A DNA stretch of 42,654 nucleotides, taken from NCBI GenBank assembly GCA_003241485.1, contig QFQD01000077.1:1-42654 (forward strand). The letters run 5' to 3'. The notes below the pieces were generated by a model. That model was not told where the DNA came from. It saw nothing but the letters and a program-made list of their open reading frames with translations, and made no database searches. This DNA is from Ancylobacter novellus (lineage in GTDB: Bacteria; Pseudomonadota; Alphaproteobacteria; Rhizobiales; Xanthobacteraceae). Of the stretch, positions 16,189 to 24,911 are shown piece by piece; the stretch's first letter is position 1, and every line of letters begins with the position of its first letter. Both the position numbers and the translations under genes were made by a program.

Positions 16189-17007
16189 ATGAACGAAGTC
16201 GCCCGCCCTGCCCCGGAATCACGCGCGGACGCTGACGCGGCGCCAGCATATGGCCGAATCGCCTTCGTCGCGAGCGAGGCGCCCGACGCCCAGAAGGCGC
16301 TGGCCAAGCTCTCCGCGCAGTACGGCACGATGGATGCCGAGAATGCCGACATCGTCGTCGCGCTCGGCGGCGACGGCTTCATGCTGCAGACACTTCACCG
16401 CTTCCGCGACAGCGGCATCCCGATCTACGGGATGAATCGCGGCTCGGTCGGCTTCCTGATGAACAGCTACCGGCAGGAAGATCTCGTCGCCCGCATCGGC
16501 GCGGCGCAGCGCGTCGTCATCCATCCGCTGATGATGGAAGCGACCGATGTGAACGGCAAACTGCACCGCGCCCCGGCGATCAACGAGGTGTCGCTCATCC
16601 GCCAGTCCTACCAGGCGGCCAAGCTGCGCATCGCCATTGATGGCAAGATGCGGATGGAGGAACTGATCTGCGACGGCGTGCTGGTGGCGACGCCGGCGGG
16701 CTCGACCGCCTATAACCTCTCGGCGCAGGGGCCGATCCTGCCCATCGGCACGCCCCTGCTCGCCATCACCCCGATCTCCGCCTTCCGCCCGCGGCGTTGG
16801 CGTGGCGCGCTGGTGCCGGACCGGGCGCGCGTCGACATCGCGGTGATGGAGTCGGAAAAGCGCCCGGTCAACGCCACGGCCGACCATTTCCAGGTGCTGA
16901 GCGTGGTGGCGGTGCGCGCACGGCTAGACCCGGAATCGTCCATGACCATGCTGGTCGACCGCGATCATTCGATGGAAGAGCGCATCCTGCGCGAGCAGTT
17001 CGGCTGA
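16189..17007 (+). CDS. nadK: NAD kinase
   Basis: 272-aa cytosolic enzyme that phosphorylates NAD to NADP. The nucleotide-binding motif GGDGFML is at 60-66, with the catalytic Asp in GGDG. The NE motif is INEVSLIR (Asn132-Glu133). The GDGVLVATPAGSTAYNLSAQGP-type loop appears as CDGVLVATPAGSTAYNLSA, and the alphaproteobacterial FRPRRWRGALVP segment follows. The first 20 residues (PAPESRADADAAPA) are a variable tail, so the true start could be slightly later, although no better ribosome site was found. A hairpin spans the gap to the convergent DUF2336 gene. Confidence 0.93.
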   Translation: MNEVARPAPESRADADAAPAYGRIAFVASEAPDAQKALAKLSAQYGTMDAENADIVVALGGDGFMLQTLHRFRDSGIPIYGMNRGSVGFLMNSYRQEDLVARIGAAQRVVIHPLMMEATDVNGKLHRAPAINEVSLIRQSYQAAKLRIAIDGKMRMEELICDGVLVATPAGSTAYNLSAQGPILPIGTPLLAITPISAFRPRRWRGALVPDRARVDIAVMESEKRPVNATADHFQVLSVVAVRARLDPESSMTMLVDRDHSMEERILREQFG

Positions 17008-17011
17008 TCGC

Positions 17012-17029
17012 CGCCGCCCTCAGGCGGCG
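17012..17029. terminator. Hairpin between convergent nadK and DUF2336 genes
   Basis: CGCCGCC (17012-17018) pairs with GGCGGCG (17023-17029) around CTCA, overlapping the DUF2336 stop. It has no T run, so intrinsic termination is uncertain. It is the only structure between two convergent stops 12 nt apart. Confidence 0.4.
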
Positions 17030-18135
17030 AGATCCTGCCGCGCCGCCTCTTCGCGCCAGCGGCACAGCACGCCGAGCAGGCGATTGCCCTCCGCGGTGTG
17101 GCCGGAAACCTCGTAGCGGCCGATCACCTCGTCGATGATGCGCCGGCGCAGGCCCACCGCCTCGTCCGCCTCGTCGAGATAGCTCTCGTTCTGCACCACT
17201 TCCAGCGCGGTGCGGAAGGCGACATAGGCGCCGCGCGGCAGGCCGAGCCGGTCATAGAGCAGCCGGAAGGTGCTGCCGGAACGGTCGGCGATCATCGCGG
17301 CCACCCGGTCGGTCGGCACGCCGGAGAGCACCGAGACCATCTCGATGAACATGCGCATCTGACCCGAGAGCAGCGCCCGCAGCGCCAGCGCCGGCGTCAG
17401 CTGGCCGCGCCGCTTCATGTCCTCGACCAGTTCGCGCACATCGGCGGCGCTGCGCTGGGCGCTCACCACCGCTTCCTGGTCGCAGGCCTCGCGGGCGACC
17501 CGCGCGGCCTCACCCGGCGACATCCATTGCCGCTCGGTGACGAAATTCGACAGCATGCTCGCCACGGCGCGGATCAACGCCTGATGCGCCGCCGCCGGCA
17601 GATCGGGGCGGGCGAGAAGCGCGTCGCGCATCGCCGGCACATGGGAGAAGCGGGCGACGATGCGCCCCAGCGCGAAGCCGGGCAGATCGGCGCTGTCATT
17701 GCGCACCAGCGCCAGGCAGGCGCGGGCATCGGCGGTCTCGGCCAGCACCGCCGCAACCTCGGCCGGCAGGCCGGCGCGCGAGGCGATGGCGAGGCGGCGG
17801 GTAGAGTCGCCGCTCTCGCAGAATTCGATCAGTTCGGCCGGGTTCAGCACCGGCGACACCGCCAGCACCACCGCGCCCGGCTCGCCCTCCATCGCCGCCA
17901 GCATCAGCACGATATCGGCCGGCACCAGCGGATGGCGCGCGAGCGCCATGGCGAGGGCGAGGCGCACCTCCGGCGAAGGGTCCCGGGCGATGACGGGAAA
18001 CGCCGCTTCCATCTCGGCACGGTCCTCGGCACCGAGATCGGAGCGCAGATAGGAGCGTGCGAGAGCGGAGGTCGCCTTGGCCCGCGCCGCGTCGGGCGCC
18101 GACCTGGCCCACAGGAGAAACTGTCGCACGATCAT
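17020..18135 (-). CDS. DUF2336 domain-containing protein
   Basis: 371-aa alpha-helical protein without signal peptide or membrane segment. The N-terminal half looks like HEAT-type helical repeats with the recurring pattern SPEVRLALAMALARHPLVP, NPAELIEFCESGDSTRRLAI, PAEVAAVLAETADARACLAL. The C-terminal half (about 200-330) has ELVEDMKRRGQLTPALALRALLSGQ and the DUF2336-like RLLYDRLGLPRGAYVAFRTALE. The family is nearly confined to alphaproteobacteria; function unknown. The start at 18135 has a GAGGACGGGGACC-type site. A CtrA-like half-site is 60 nt upstream. Confidence 0.82.
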   Translation of the reverse strand: MIVRQFLLWARSAPDAARAKATSALARSYLRSDLGAEDRAEMEAAFPVIARDPSPEVRLALAMALARHPLVPADIVLMLAAMEGEPGAVVLAVSPVLNPAELIEFCESGDSTRRLAIASRAGLPAEVAAVLAETADARACLALVRNDSADLPGFALGRIVARFSHVPAMRDALLARPDLPAAAHQALIRAVASMLSNFVTERQWMSPGEAARVAREACDQEAVVSAQRSAADVRELVEDMKRRGQLTPALALRALLSGQMRMFIEMVSVLSGVPTDRVAAMIADRSGSTFRLLYDRLGLPRGAYVAFRTALEVVQNESYLDEADEAVGLRRRIIDEVIGRYEVSGHTAEGNRLLGVLCRWREEAARQDLAA

Positions 18136-18195
18136 GGCAGGTCCCCGTCCTCATCCTCGATGAAGCGATGATGAGGGGTCGGGCTTAAGAAAGCG

Positions 18196-18203
18196 TTGAC
18201 CAT
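18196..18203 (+). promoter_or_regulatory. CtrA-half-site-like element upstream of the DUF2336 gene
   Basis: TTGACCAT differs by one base from TTAACCAT, the half-site recognised by the alphaproteobacterial cell-cycle regulator CtrA. It is in the gap between two minus-strand genes, 61 nt before the DUF2336 start. Similar elements occur at 20744 (TTCACCAT) and 22236 (TTCACCAA). Weak evidence only. Confidence 0.2.
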
Positions 18204-18284
18204 AACCGGGTGTGGCGGGCGAGCGGGAATGCGCCCAGGTGCCTTCGGGCCTCTTCACCCATCGCCCAGCGCGGCGTGCCGGCC

Positions 18285-19430
18285 TCAGTCGCCGCTGCCC
18301 TCGTCGGCATTGATGCTGGGCGGGGCGGCCTGCTCGCCCACCAGCACCTCGACGGGGCCGTTCTTGCCGGCCTCGACGATGAAATCCTTCGTGTAGGTTT
18401 TCCCGTCCTGCCGGGCGACGGCGGTGTACTCGCCTTCCGCCAGCGCGAAGGTCGGCTGCGCGTTGATCGATTCCTTGATGGCGTCGCCGCCGGGCGAGAG
18501 AACCGACCACTGGGTTTCGGGCAGGGCGTCGCCACCCGCCGCGGAAACGAGGCGGAACGTCATTTCCGCCGCACGGTGGTGCAGCGTCGCCTCCGTCACC
18601 TTGCCCGGCGCAACCTGAAGATCCGCCTGGATGACGGCGTTGCCCTCGCCATAGGTGGAGACGACGTAATAGTCGCCCGCAGGCAGCACGATCAGGTCGC
18701 CGGGATTGGCGCCCCGGAAGAAGGGGCGGCTGGAGGCCCGCCCCTGCAGGAAGCTGCCCTCGAAAATGTCGAACTCGACCTTCTGCGCCGCGATCGGCTT
18801 GTCGAGCACATCGGCCTGCAGCCGCACGCCTCCAGCAGGAATAATCACCTGCTCGCGCCGCGATTCCTCGCCGACCACGATGCGGCGGGCGACGCTCGCC
18901 AGACCATAGGACACATGCACGACATAGCCGCCCGGCGAGAGGAAGAACACCGGCGCGGGTTCCGCCGCCTCCGCCACCAGCGGGTAAGCGCCGGAGGCCT
19001 CGGGGTGGTCGGCAAAGACGCGCCAGACCAGCCCGCGCGGCACCAGCGGCTCCTTCTCGCCGAAGCGCGCGCTCATGCCGATCGCCGCCTTGCCGACCGG
19101 TGGCTGCGGCAGGATGGTGTGGGGATCGCCCGCGGGCGGCTTTGCCGCGCCGGGCGCCGTCGTCCCCAGGGGCTGGGGCTTGGCGACGGCACCGGCGGGC
19201 GGCGTCGTGCCGACAAAGGGCATGGCCTGCGCCAGCGTGCCGGAGCCGGGAACCTCATCGGCGAGGCTCGATGTGGCGGCAGCCGGCGCGTCGAGCCTTG
19301 CTGACGAGGCCGCGAGACCCGGCGCGGCTGAAAGCAGCGTCAGAGACGCCGCCCACAGGCCGCCAAGCAGGCGCCCCCTTAAAGCGGGGGCATCGGAGCG
19401 CGGGGCGAGAAATCGGCGATCGCTGGGCAT
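18285..19430 (-). CDS. Secreted protein of unknown function with repeated beta-sandwich-like segments
   Basis: 381 aa, function not recognised. The N-terminus has a basic region then GLWAASLTLLSAAPGLAA, a signal peptide cleaved about residue 41. A Pro/Ala-rich linker follows to about residue 110. The rest looks all-beta and seems to repeat a strand-turn unit about every 70 residues: APVFFLSPGGYVVHVSYG, GDLIVLPAGDYYVVSTYGEG and PTFALAEGEYTAVARQDGKT. These resemble transthyretin or carboxypeptidase-regulatory-like folds, by inference. The C-terminus is acidic. The ribosome site is weak. It is divergent from the nitroreductase gene and 149 nt ahead of the DUF2336 gene on the same strand. Confidence 0.7.
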   Translation of the reverse strand: MPSDRRFLAPRSDAPALRGRLLGGLWAASLTLLSAAPGLAASSARLDAPAAATSSLADEVPGSGTLAQAMPFVGTTPPAGAVAKPQPLGTTAPGAAKPPAGDPHTILPQPPVGKAAIGMSARFGEKEPLVPRGLVWRVFADHPEASGAYPLVAEAAEPAPVFFLSPGGYVVHVSYGLASVARRIVVGEESRREQVIIPAGGVRLQADVLDKPIAAQKVEFDIFEGSFLQGRASSRPFFRGANPGDLIVLPAGDYYVVSTYGEGNAVIQADLQVAPGKVTEATLHHRAAEMTFRLVSAAGGDALPETQWSVLSPGGDAIKESINAQPTFALAEGEYTAVARQDGKTYTKDFIVEAGKNGPVEVLVGEQAAPPSINADEGSGD

Positions 19431-19543
19431 CGTCGCTTGGTGCCCCCAAACAGGGGCAAATTCAAGTCATGTCGCGGATGCGTCGGACGCCTTGGTGGCC
19501 GCCGCGGGACGTGCTACCGCCTCGACAGATAAGGAAGGCACCG

Positions 19544-20107
19544 ATGACCGACGCACTGACGCTGCTGAAGACCCGCAAGAGCCCGAAGATCTTCGACATT
19601 GCCGGCCCGGGCCCCTCCCCGGCGGAGGTCGAGGAGATGCTCTCCGTCGCCTCCCGCGTACCGGACCACGGCAAGCTGGCGCCATGGCGTTTCGTGCTGT
19701 TCGAGGGTGAGGCCCGCGCGCGGGCCGGCGAGACGATCGCATCGGTGTTCCTAGCCGACAATCCCGATGCGGATGCCGACCGTGTCGCCATCGAGCGCGG
19801 CCGCCTGGCGCGCGCGCCGCTGGTCGTCGCCGTCGTCTCGAAAGCGGCCCCGCATGTGAAGATTCCCGAATGGGAGCAGACCCTGTCAGGCGCCGCCGCC
19901 TGCACGCTGCTGGTGCTCGCCGCCCATGCGCTCGGCTATGCCGCGACCTGGCTTACCGAATGGTACGCCTATGATGCGCGCGTGCGGGCCGGGCTCGGCC
20001 TCGCCGAGAACGAACGCATCGTCGGCTTCGTGCATATCGGCACGCTCGCTCGTCCGCAGGAGGACCGGCCGCGCCCCGCCCTCGCCGATATCGTCACGAG
20101 GTTCTGA
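19544..20107 (+). CDS. Nitroreductase family protein (FMN-dependent oxidoreductase)
   Basis: 187-aa flavoprotein. The FMN-binding N-terminus is LLKTRKSPKIFD (usually RRSxRxF), followed by LSVASRVPDHGKLAPWRFVLFEG, with the conserved P-x-x-x-x-P/W-R segment. Near the end are GAAACTLLVLAAHALGYAATWLTEW and GFVHIGTLARP, all typical of the small YdjA-like nitroreductases. The physiological substrate is unknown. The start at 19544 has a strong AAGGAAGG site. The flavin reductase gene begins 3 nt after its stop, so the two are co-transcribed and may share flavin or electron flow. A small inverted repeat, TGCCCC/GGGGCA (19441-19458), lies upstream. Confidence 0.88.
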   Translation: MTDALTLLKTRKSPKIFDIAGPGPSPAEVEEMLSVASRVPDHGKLAPWRFVLFEGEARARAGETIASVFLADNPDADADRVAIERGRLARAPLVVAVVSKAAPHVKIPEWEQTLSGAAACTLLVLAAHALGYAATWLTEWYAYDARVRAGLGLAENERIVGFVHIGTLARPQEDRPRPALADIVTRF

Positions 20108-20110
20108 GCG

Positions 20111-20710
20111 ATGTTCTACGAGCCCGCCCGGCGCGATCACGGCCTGCCGCACAACCCGTTGAAGGCCATCGTCGCGCCGCGTCCGATCGGCTGGATCTCC
20201 ACCCTGTCGGCGGAGGGCGTCGCCAATCTCGCTCCCTACTCCTTCTTCAATCTGGTGAGCGACACCCCGGCCATCGTGATGTTCGCCAGCAGCGGCATCA
20301 AGCATTCGCTGACCAATATCCGGGCCAATGGCGAGTTCGTCTGCAATCTGGCGACGCGTTCGCTGATGGAAGCGGTGAACCTCACCTCCAAGCCGATCCC
20401 CGCCGATGAGAGCGAATTCGAGCTGGCCGGCCTTGAGCGCGCGCCCTCGCGGCTGGTGAAGCCGCCGCGCGTCGCCGCCGCGCCCTGCGCGCTGGAATGC
20501 GTGGCGATCGAGAGCCGCGACCTGCGCGACCGCAAGGGCGACATGACCGGCACCGTCATCACCTTCGGCGAGGTGGTCGGCGTGCACATCGACGACGCCT
20601 ATATCGAGGACGGCCTGCTGCGCACCGAGAAACTCCAGACGCTCGCCCGCGGTGGCTATTTCGACTACTCCTGGGTCGACAATGTCCGTTCGGTGCCGCG
20701 CCCCGCGTGA
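20111..20710 (+). CDS. Flavin reductase family protein (FMN-binding split barrel)
   Basis: 199 aa. It matches the flavin reductase-like domain: ALKAIVAPRPIGWIST-type start (NPLKAIVAPRPIGWISTL, about 15-32), GVANLAPYSFFNLVSDTPAIVMFA, then SGIKHSLTNIRANGEFVCNL and a C-terminal VVGVHIDD strand. The family binds FMN and reduces flavin with NAD(P)H, or serves as the flavin partner of other enzymes. It starts 3 nt after the nitroreductase stop. Which reaction it supports is not shown by the sequence. Confidence 0.88.
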   Translation: MFYEPARRDHGLPHNPLKAIVAPRPIGWISTLSAEGVANLAPYSFFNLVSDTPAIVMFASSGIKHSLTNIRANGEFVCNLATRSLMEAVNLTSKPIPADESEFELAGLERAPSRLVKPPRVAAAPCALECVAIESRDLRDRKGDMTGTVITFGEVVGVHIDDAYIEDGLLRTEKLQTLARGGYFDYSWVDNVRSVPRPA

Positions 20711-20743
20711 AATCGGTCCGATTACGCGGACGTCAATAACTTG

Positions 20744-20769
20744 TTCACCATAAACGCATTAATATGCGT
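20744..20769. promoter_or_regulatory. CtrA-like half-site and inverted repeat before the L,D-transpeptidase gene
   Basis: TTCACCAT (20744-20751) is one base from the CtrA half-site TTAACCAT. It is followed by ACGCAT (20754-20759) and ATGCGT (20764-20769), a perfect 6-bp inverted repeat around TAAT. The AT-rich centre in otherwise GC-rich DNA suggests promoter or regulator binding. The sites end 26 nt before the start codon. Confidence 0.35.
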
Positions 20770-20795
20770 CATTGGCTGGTGGAGGTTTTCGGACC

Positions 20796-21494
20796 ATGCG
20801 TAGTTTCGATCGTCGTGCCGTGCTGGGCCTGTCTGTGGCCGGATTGGCTCTTGCCCTTGGCGGCTGCAACCGCACCACGACCGCAAGCGCGCCGCTGTCC
20901 CCGGTGAGCAGCTATGCCATGACCGGCACGGCTGGCGACTACGGGCAGATCAACGACAAGTTCACCGTGCAGGCCTTCGACACGTCGAAGATCAACCCGG
21001 TCTATATGCGCCGCGAAGTCGCCTATAGCGGCGGCGAGCCGGCCGGCACCATCGTGATCGATCCGCGCGAGCACTTCCTCTACTACGTGCTGCCCGGCGG
21101 CCGCGCGATGCGGTATGGCGTCGGCGTCGGCAAGGAGGGCTTCAGCTGGTCTGGCACGGCCACCATCAACTCCAAGCAGGAATGGCCGGACTGGTATCCG
21201 CCCAAGGAGATGATCGACCGCCGCCCCGACATCAAGCCGCAGCTCTCGCAGCTGCAGAGCGGCCTCGGCGTCGCCGGCGGCCTGTCCAACCCGCTCGGGG
21301 CCCGCGCCATGTATCTGTGGCAGAACGGCAAGGACACGCTCTATCGCATCCATGGCACGCTGGAGCCGGAGACCATCGGCACCAACGTCTCCTCCGGCTG
21401 CATCCGCATGATCAACCAGGATGCCATCGACCTCTACAGCCGCGTTTCGGTCGGCACCAAGGTGGTCGTGCTCGGCCCCAAGGCCGGCGTCTGA
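20796..21494 (+). CDS. L,D-transpeptidase (YkuD domain) lipoprotein
   Basis: 232-aa envelope enzyme that forms 3-3 peptidoglycan crosslinks or attaches proteins to peptidoglycan. The N-terminus has a hydrophobic stretch ending in lipobox LALGGC (Cys24), so it is probably lipid-anchored; the RR pair at 6-7 may even give twin-arginine export. The catalytic YkuD core has GTIVIDPREHFLYYVLPGG, His186 in YRIHGTLEP, and S-S-G-C-I-R-M with nucleophile Cys202. All key residues are present. The ATG at 20796 has GGAGG 10 nt upstream. It appears monocistronic, ahead of parA. Confidence 0.92.
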   Translation: MRSFDRRAVLGLSVAGLALALGGCNRTTTASAPLSPVSSYAMTGTAGDYGQINDKFTVQAFDTSKINPVYMRREVAYSGGEPAGTIVIDPREHFLYYVLPGGRAMRYGVGVGKEGFSWSGTATINSKQEWPDWYPPKEMIDRRPDIKPQLSQLQSGLGVAGGLSNPLGARAMYLWQNGKDTLYRIHGTLEPETIGTNVSSGCIRMINQDAIDLYSRVSVGTKVVVLGPKAGV

Positions 21495-21577
21495 CGTCCT
21501 GTAGGCGGCTGCGTGATTAAACGGTTGCCGCCCGCCGGTTGCAGTGCAAACTGCGACATTGGCGGGAGGCGGCATTC

Positions 21578-22216
21578 ATGAGCGGCGCAATCATCACCAT
21601 TGCCCAGCAGAAGGGCGGCTCGGGCAAGACCACGCTCGCCGCGCATCTGGCGGTGGCGCTTTCTCGCATTGGCCGGGTTGCGCTTATCGACTGCGATCCA
21701 CAGGGCAGCCTCGGCGAGTGGTTCGAGGCGCGCGAGCAGACGCTCGGCGAGGAGCGCACCGGGCTTTCCTTCCGCACCGCCTCCGGCTGGGGTGCGCGGC
21801 GCGAGGCGCGCAGCCTGGCGCGCGACTATGATTTCGTGGTCATCGACACGCCGCCGAAATCCGATGTTGAATCCCGTCCGGCCATTGAGGCGGCGAGCCT
21901 CGTCGCGGTGCCGGTGCAGCCGACCCCGATCGACCTGTGGGCCACCCAGCCGACGCTGGAGATGATCGCCAAGGAGGGGACGCGCTCGCTGCTCGTCATC
22001 AACCGGGCCAATTCGCGCTCGGGTCTGACGCAGGAAATCAGCGAGGCGATCCGAGCGCTGGGCCATCCGGCGGCGCAGACCCGGCTCGGCAACCGTGTCG
22101 CCTTCGCCGCCAGCATGGGCGACGGCCTGACGGTGCTGGAAACCGATCCCGGCAGCAAGGGCGCCGACGAGATCGCCGCGCTCGCGGCCGAACTGCGCGG
22201 ATATCTTCCGGGCTGA
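21578..22216 (+). CDS. ParA/MinD-family ATPase without a ParB partner
   Basis: 212-aa deviant-Walker ATPase. The Walker A box is QKGGSGKTTLAAHLA with the signature Lys13 and Lys18 (KGGSGKTT, 12-19). Walker A' is VALIDCDPQGSLGEWFE and Walker B is FVVIDTPPKSD. Dimerisation on ATP and positioning of cargo on DNA or at the pole are typical of the family. It is shorter than chromosomal ParA and no parB lies beside it, so chromosome partition is not implied. The cargo is unknown. The start at 21578 has GGGAGG upstream. Confidence 0.88.
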   Translation: MSGAIITIAQQKGGSGKTTLAAHLAVALSRIGRVALIDCDPQGSLGEWFEAREQTLGEERTGLSFRTASGWGARREARSLARDYDFVVIDTPPKSDVESRPAIEAASLVAVPVQPTPIDLWATQPTLEMIAKEGTRSLLVINRANSRSGLTQEISEAIRALGHPAAQTRLGNRVAFAASMGDGLTVLETDPGSKGADEIAALAAELRGYLPG

Positions 22217-22235
22217 AGCCCGCATAAAAATACCG

Positions 22236-22243
22236 TTCACCAA
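22236..22243 (+). promoter_or_regulatory. CtrA-half-site-like element upstream of the small exported protein gene
   Basis: TTCACCAA sits in an A/T-rich patch (AAAAATACCGTTCACCAATA) 148 nt before the start at 22391. It is two bases from TTAACCAT, so the evidence is weak. The remaining 175-nt gap has nothing else clear. Confidence 0.15.
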
Positions 22244-22390
22244 TATGTTAGCACGCATCCACCCGGTTTGCGGGCGCATTCGCCTCGCGGAGGGAACCTA
22301 GTTAGCCGTCGCGGCTTGCCCCTGTGACAAGGGCGACGCGGGCCGGAAATGGCCGCCGGTGTCGCCCTGGAACAGAAACGGAGACGTGAC

Positions 22391-22690
22391 ATGAACAAGC
22401 TTCTCATCGCCACCGCCACCGTCGCCACGCTCGGCTTCGCCACCGCTGCCGGTGCCCAGACCTATTACCGCGCGGCGCCGGGCCCCTCGGTCCAGTATTA
22501 CGAGCCGAGCCAGGGCGTCGTGGTGGAAGGCCGCAACTCCACCATGATGGTGTCGCCCGGTGATGCCCAGCGCTACACGCCGGAATCCTATTCGCGCGGC
22601 GGCTATCTCGGCCAGTCGCCGTATGTGAACAATCCGGGCGTCGAGCCCTATATCGCCAAGCAGATTGAGCAGGACCAGCGCGGCGACTGA
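22391..22690 (+). CDS. Small exported protein, Tyr-rich
   Basis: 99 aa, not recognised as a named family. A signal peptide (NKLLIATATVATLGFATAAG, cleavage after GAQ or AGA near 22-24) is followed by a Tyr/Pro-rich mature region (YYRAAPGPSVQYYEP) of about 75 residues. It contains no Cys and ends in acidic/charged residues. It is probably periplasmic. The start has GGAGACGTGAC directly upstream (GGAG at about -10). A good terminator follows, so it is likely its own transcript. Confidence 0.72.
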   Translation: MNKLLIATATVATLGFATAAGAQTYYRAAPGPSVQYYEPSQGVVVEGRNSTMMVSPGDAQRYTPESYSRGGYLGQSPYVNNPGVEPYIAKQIEQDQRGD

Positions 22691-22716
22691 CGCAAGTCCC
22701 CACCCTCAGAAACGGC

Positions 22717-22753
22717 AGGCGCGAACCTTCGTGTTCGCGCCTTTCGTGTTTTT
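22717..22753 (+). terminator. Intrinsic terminator after the small exported protein gene
   Basis: AGGCGCGAAC (22717-22726) pairs perfectly with GTTCGCGCCT (22733-22742) around CTTCGT. TTCGTGTTTTT follows on the plus strand. Confidence 0.88.
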
Positions 22754-22990
22754 GCGCCCTGCGCCGGCGCAAAAGGTCACCGAGCGTCAGATGTACGAAG
22801 TTTGCAGGTAATGGTTCGATCGCACCGCACCAAGGTTGACGCCGCCGACTGGTGACGGCAAACCAGAAGGCAGCTTCCGTTCGGAAAGCCAAAATTCATA
22901 GCCGTGACCGTAGGTTCGCGGTTCCGTAGGGAATTTCCTGCCACAAGCATGGAGCTTCCTTTCTCCGGTTCCTCGTGCGGGCGATGAAAA

Positions 22991-24911
22991 TTGGTGGTGC
23001 GTCTGAGTAGAGAAAAGCCTTGGCGAAATGGACCGTCCTTCGTCGCGACGGTGGCCTGTGCTCTGCTCCTCGCCATGCCCGCCGCCACCGCGCAGGAAGC
23101 GCAAGAGCCCGGCATTTTCAGCTCCATCGTCAATCTGTTCAGCCCCCGGCGGCTGGCCGAGTCCGGTCCGCAGGCTCCCGACGCGACGCCCTACACGGTC
23201 GAGATCGTGCTGAAGGACGGCGGGCGTGATCTGCGCAGCGCGATCGAAGATGCCTCCACTCTCGAAAGCCTGAAGAACCGGCCGCCCTCGGGCGCGGCCG
23301 GGCTGGTGCGCCGCGCGCTGTCCGACCAGGGCAATATCAGCGCGGCGCTTTACGCCAATGGCTATTATTCCGGCATCATCCGCATCCGCATCGCCGGCAA
23401 TGCGCCCGATACGCCAAACATCTTCGAACTCGTCGAGGCGGCGCGAAAGCGTGGCCCGGTGCCGGTGCGGGTGGAAGTCGAGCCCGGTCCGCTGTTCCAC
23501 TTCGGCAAGGTGGCAATCGTCGACGCGGCAACGCGCCGTCCACTTGCCGACGCACCATCACTGGCCAGCCTGCGTCTGGAGACCGGTGAGCCGGCGCTCG
23601 CCTCCTCCGTCGTGCGCGCGGAAGGGGTGTTGATCGACCATTGGCGCCGTGCCGGCCATCCCTTTGCCCGCGTCAGCGACAAGGACGTGGTGGCCGACCA
23701 TGCGACCGACCGGCTCGACGTCACCTTCCGTGTCGCCCCCGGTCCTTCCGCCACGTTCGGCCGCTTCACCGTCACCGGCGCGGATTTCCTGACGCCCGGT
23801 TTCATCGAGGACCGCATAGAGATCGCCCCCGGCACGCCCTATTCGCCGGAGGTGCTCAACCGCCTGCGCCGCCGGCTGCTGGGCTATGAATCCATCGCCA
23901 GCGTGCGCATCCACGAGGCAGACCGGCTCGCGCCGGATGGCAGCCTGCCGATCACCCTTGAGGTGGAGGCCCGCAAGCCGCGCTATGTCGGCTTCGGCGC
24001 CAGCTATTCCTCGACGGAGGGCCCGGCAGCCAATGTCTACTGGGGCCATCGCAACCTGTTCGGCGGCGGCGAGACCCTGCGCCTCGACGCACAGACGTCG
24101 TGGTTCGGCGAGAAGTCCGAAGCGGTGCCCAATGCGGATCCGTTCGGCTACAAGGTTTCCGCCTCTTTCGTGAAGCCCGGCATCTACACGTCCCAGGACG
24201 ACCTCATCGCCCAGGCCGCCGTGTTGCGCGAGGTGACGAATGCCTATGTGCGCGAGGCCGTGACCTTCCTCGGCGGCGTGCGCCATCGCTACAACGACAA
24301 TCTCAGCCTGCAGGTCAGCCTCGATCTGGAAGACTCGCAGGTGCAGGACGCTGACGGGAGCGGCGACTACGGCATTGTCGGCGTGCCGTTCGACCTGAAA
24401 TACGACACCACCGACAATGAGCTGGACCCGACCCGGGGCATCCGCTTCTCGGGCACAGCCGAGCCCTTCGCCTATTTCGGCGATGCCGGCGCCGGCACGA
24501 CCATGGTCAAGGGCTCCTTCTCCACCTATCACGCGGTGGATGACAGCAACCGTCTCATCCTTGCCGGGCGGGTCGCGATGGGCGGCATCTTCGGCGCGGA
24601 CCTCTACGACGTGCCGCCGCAGCGGCGCTTCTATGTCGGCGGCGGCGGCTCGCTGCGTGGCTATGACTACCAGTCCGCCAGAGGCGCGCTGGCGGGTGAC
24701 GGACACCATCGGCATCGTGCCGTTCTTCGACATGGGCTCGGCCTTCGCGTCCGAATGGCCGGACTTCGACGAGATGAAATACTCCGCCGGCATTGGGCTG
24801 CGCTACTACACCGCTATCGGGCCGCTGCGTCTGGACTTTGCCGTTCCGCTCAATCCGGGGCCGGAGGACGGCGATTTCGGCGTGTATGTCAGCATGGGGC
24901 AAGCCTTCTGA
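22991..24911 (+). pseudogene. tamA: TamA outer-membrane translocation and assembly protein, interrupted by an out-of-frame deletion
   Basis: TamA is an Omp85-family barrel that, with TamB, supports outer-membrane assembly. The start is not ATG: TTG at 22991 or GTG at 22994/22997, just before a signal peptide (SFVATVACALLLAMPAATAQ). POTRA-like domains run to about residue 300 and the barrel begins near VGFGASYSSTEGPAANVYWG. Around 24677-24681 the frame fails right after the conserved L6 motif GGGGSLRGYDYQSA (Ala563). The C-terminal strand region continues in another frame from EARWRVTDTIGIVPFFDMG to VYVSMGQAF, stop at 24909-24911. About 20 residues normally following QSA are missing, with one extra base left. 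The deleted frame instead runs on into tamB. The region 22754-22990 shows no clear promoter. Confidence 0.82.
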
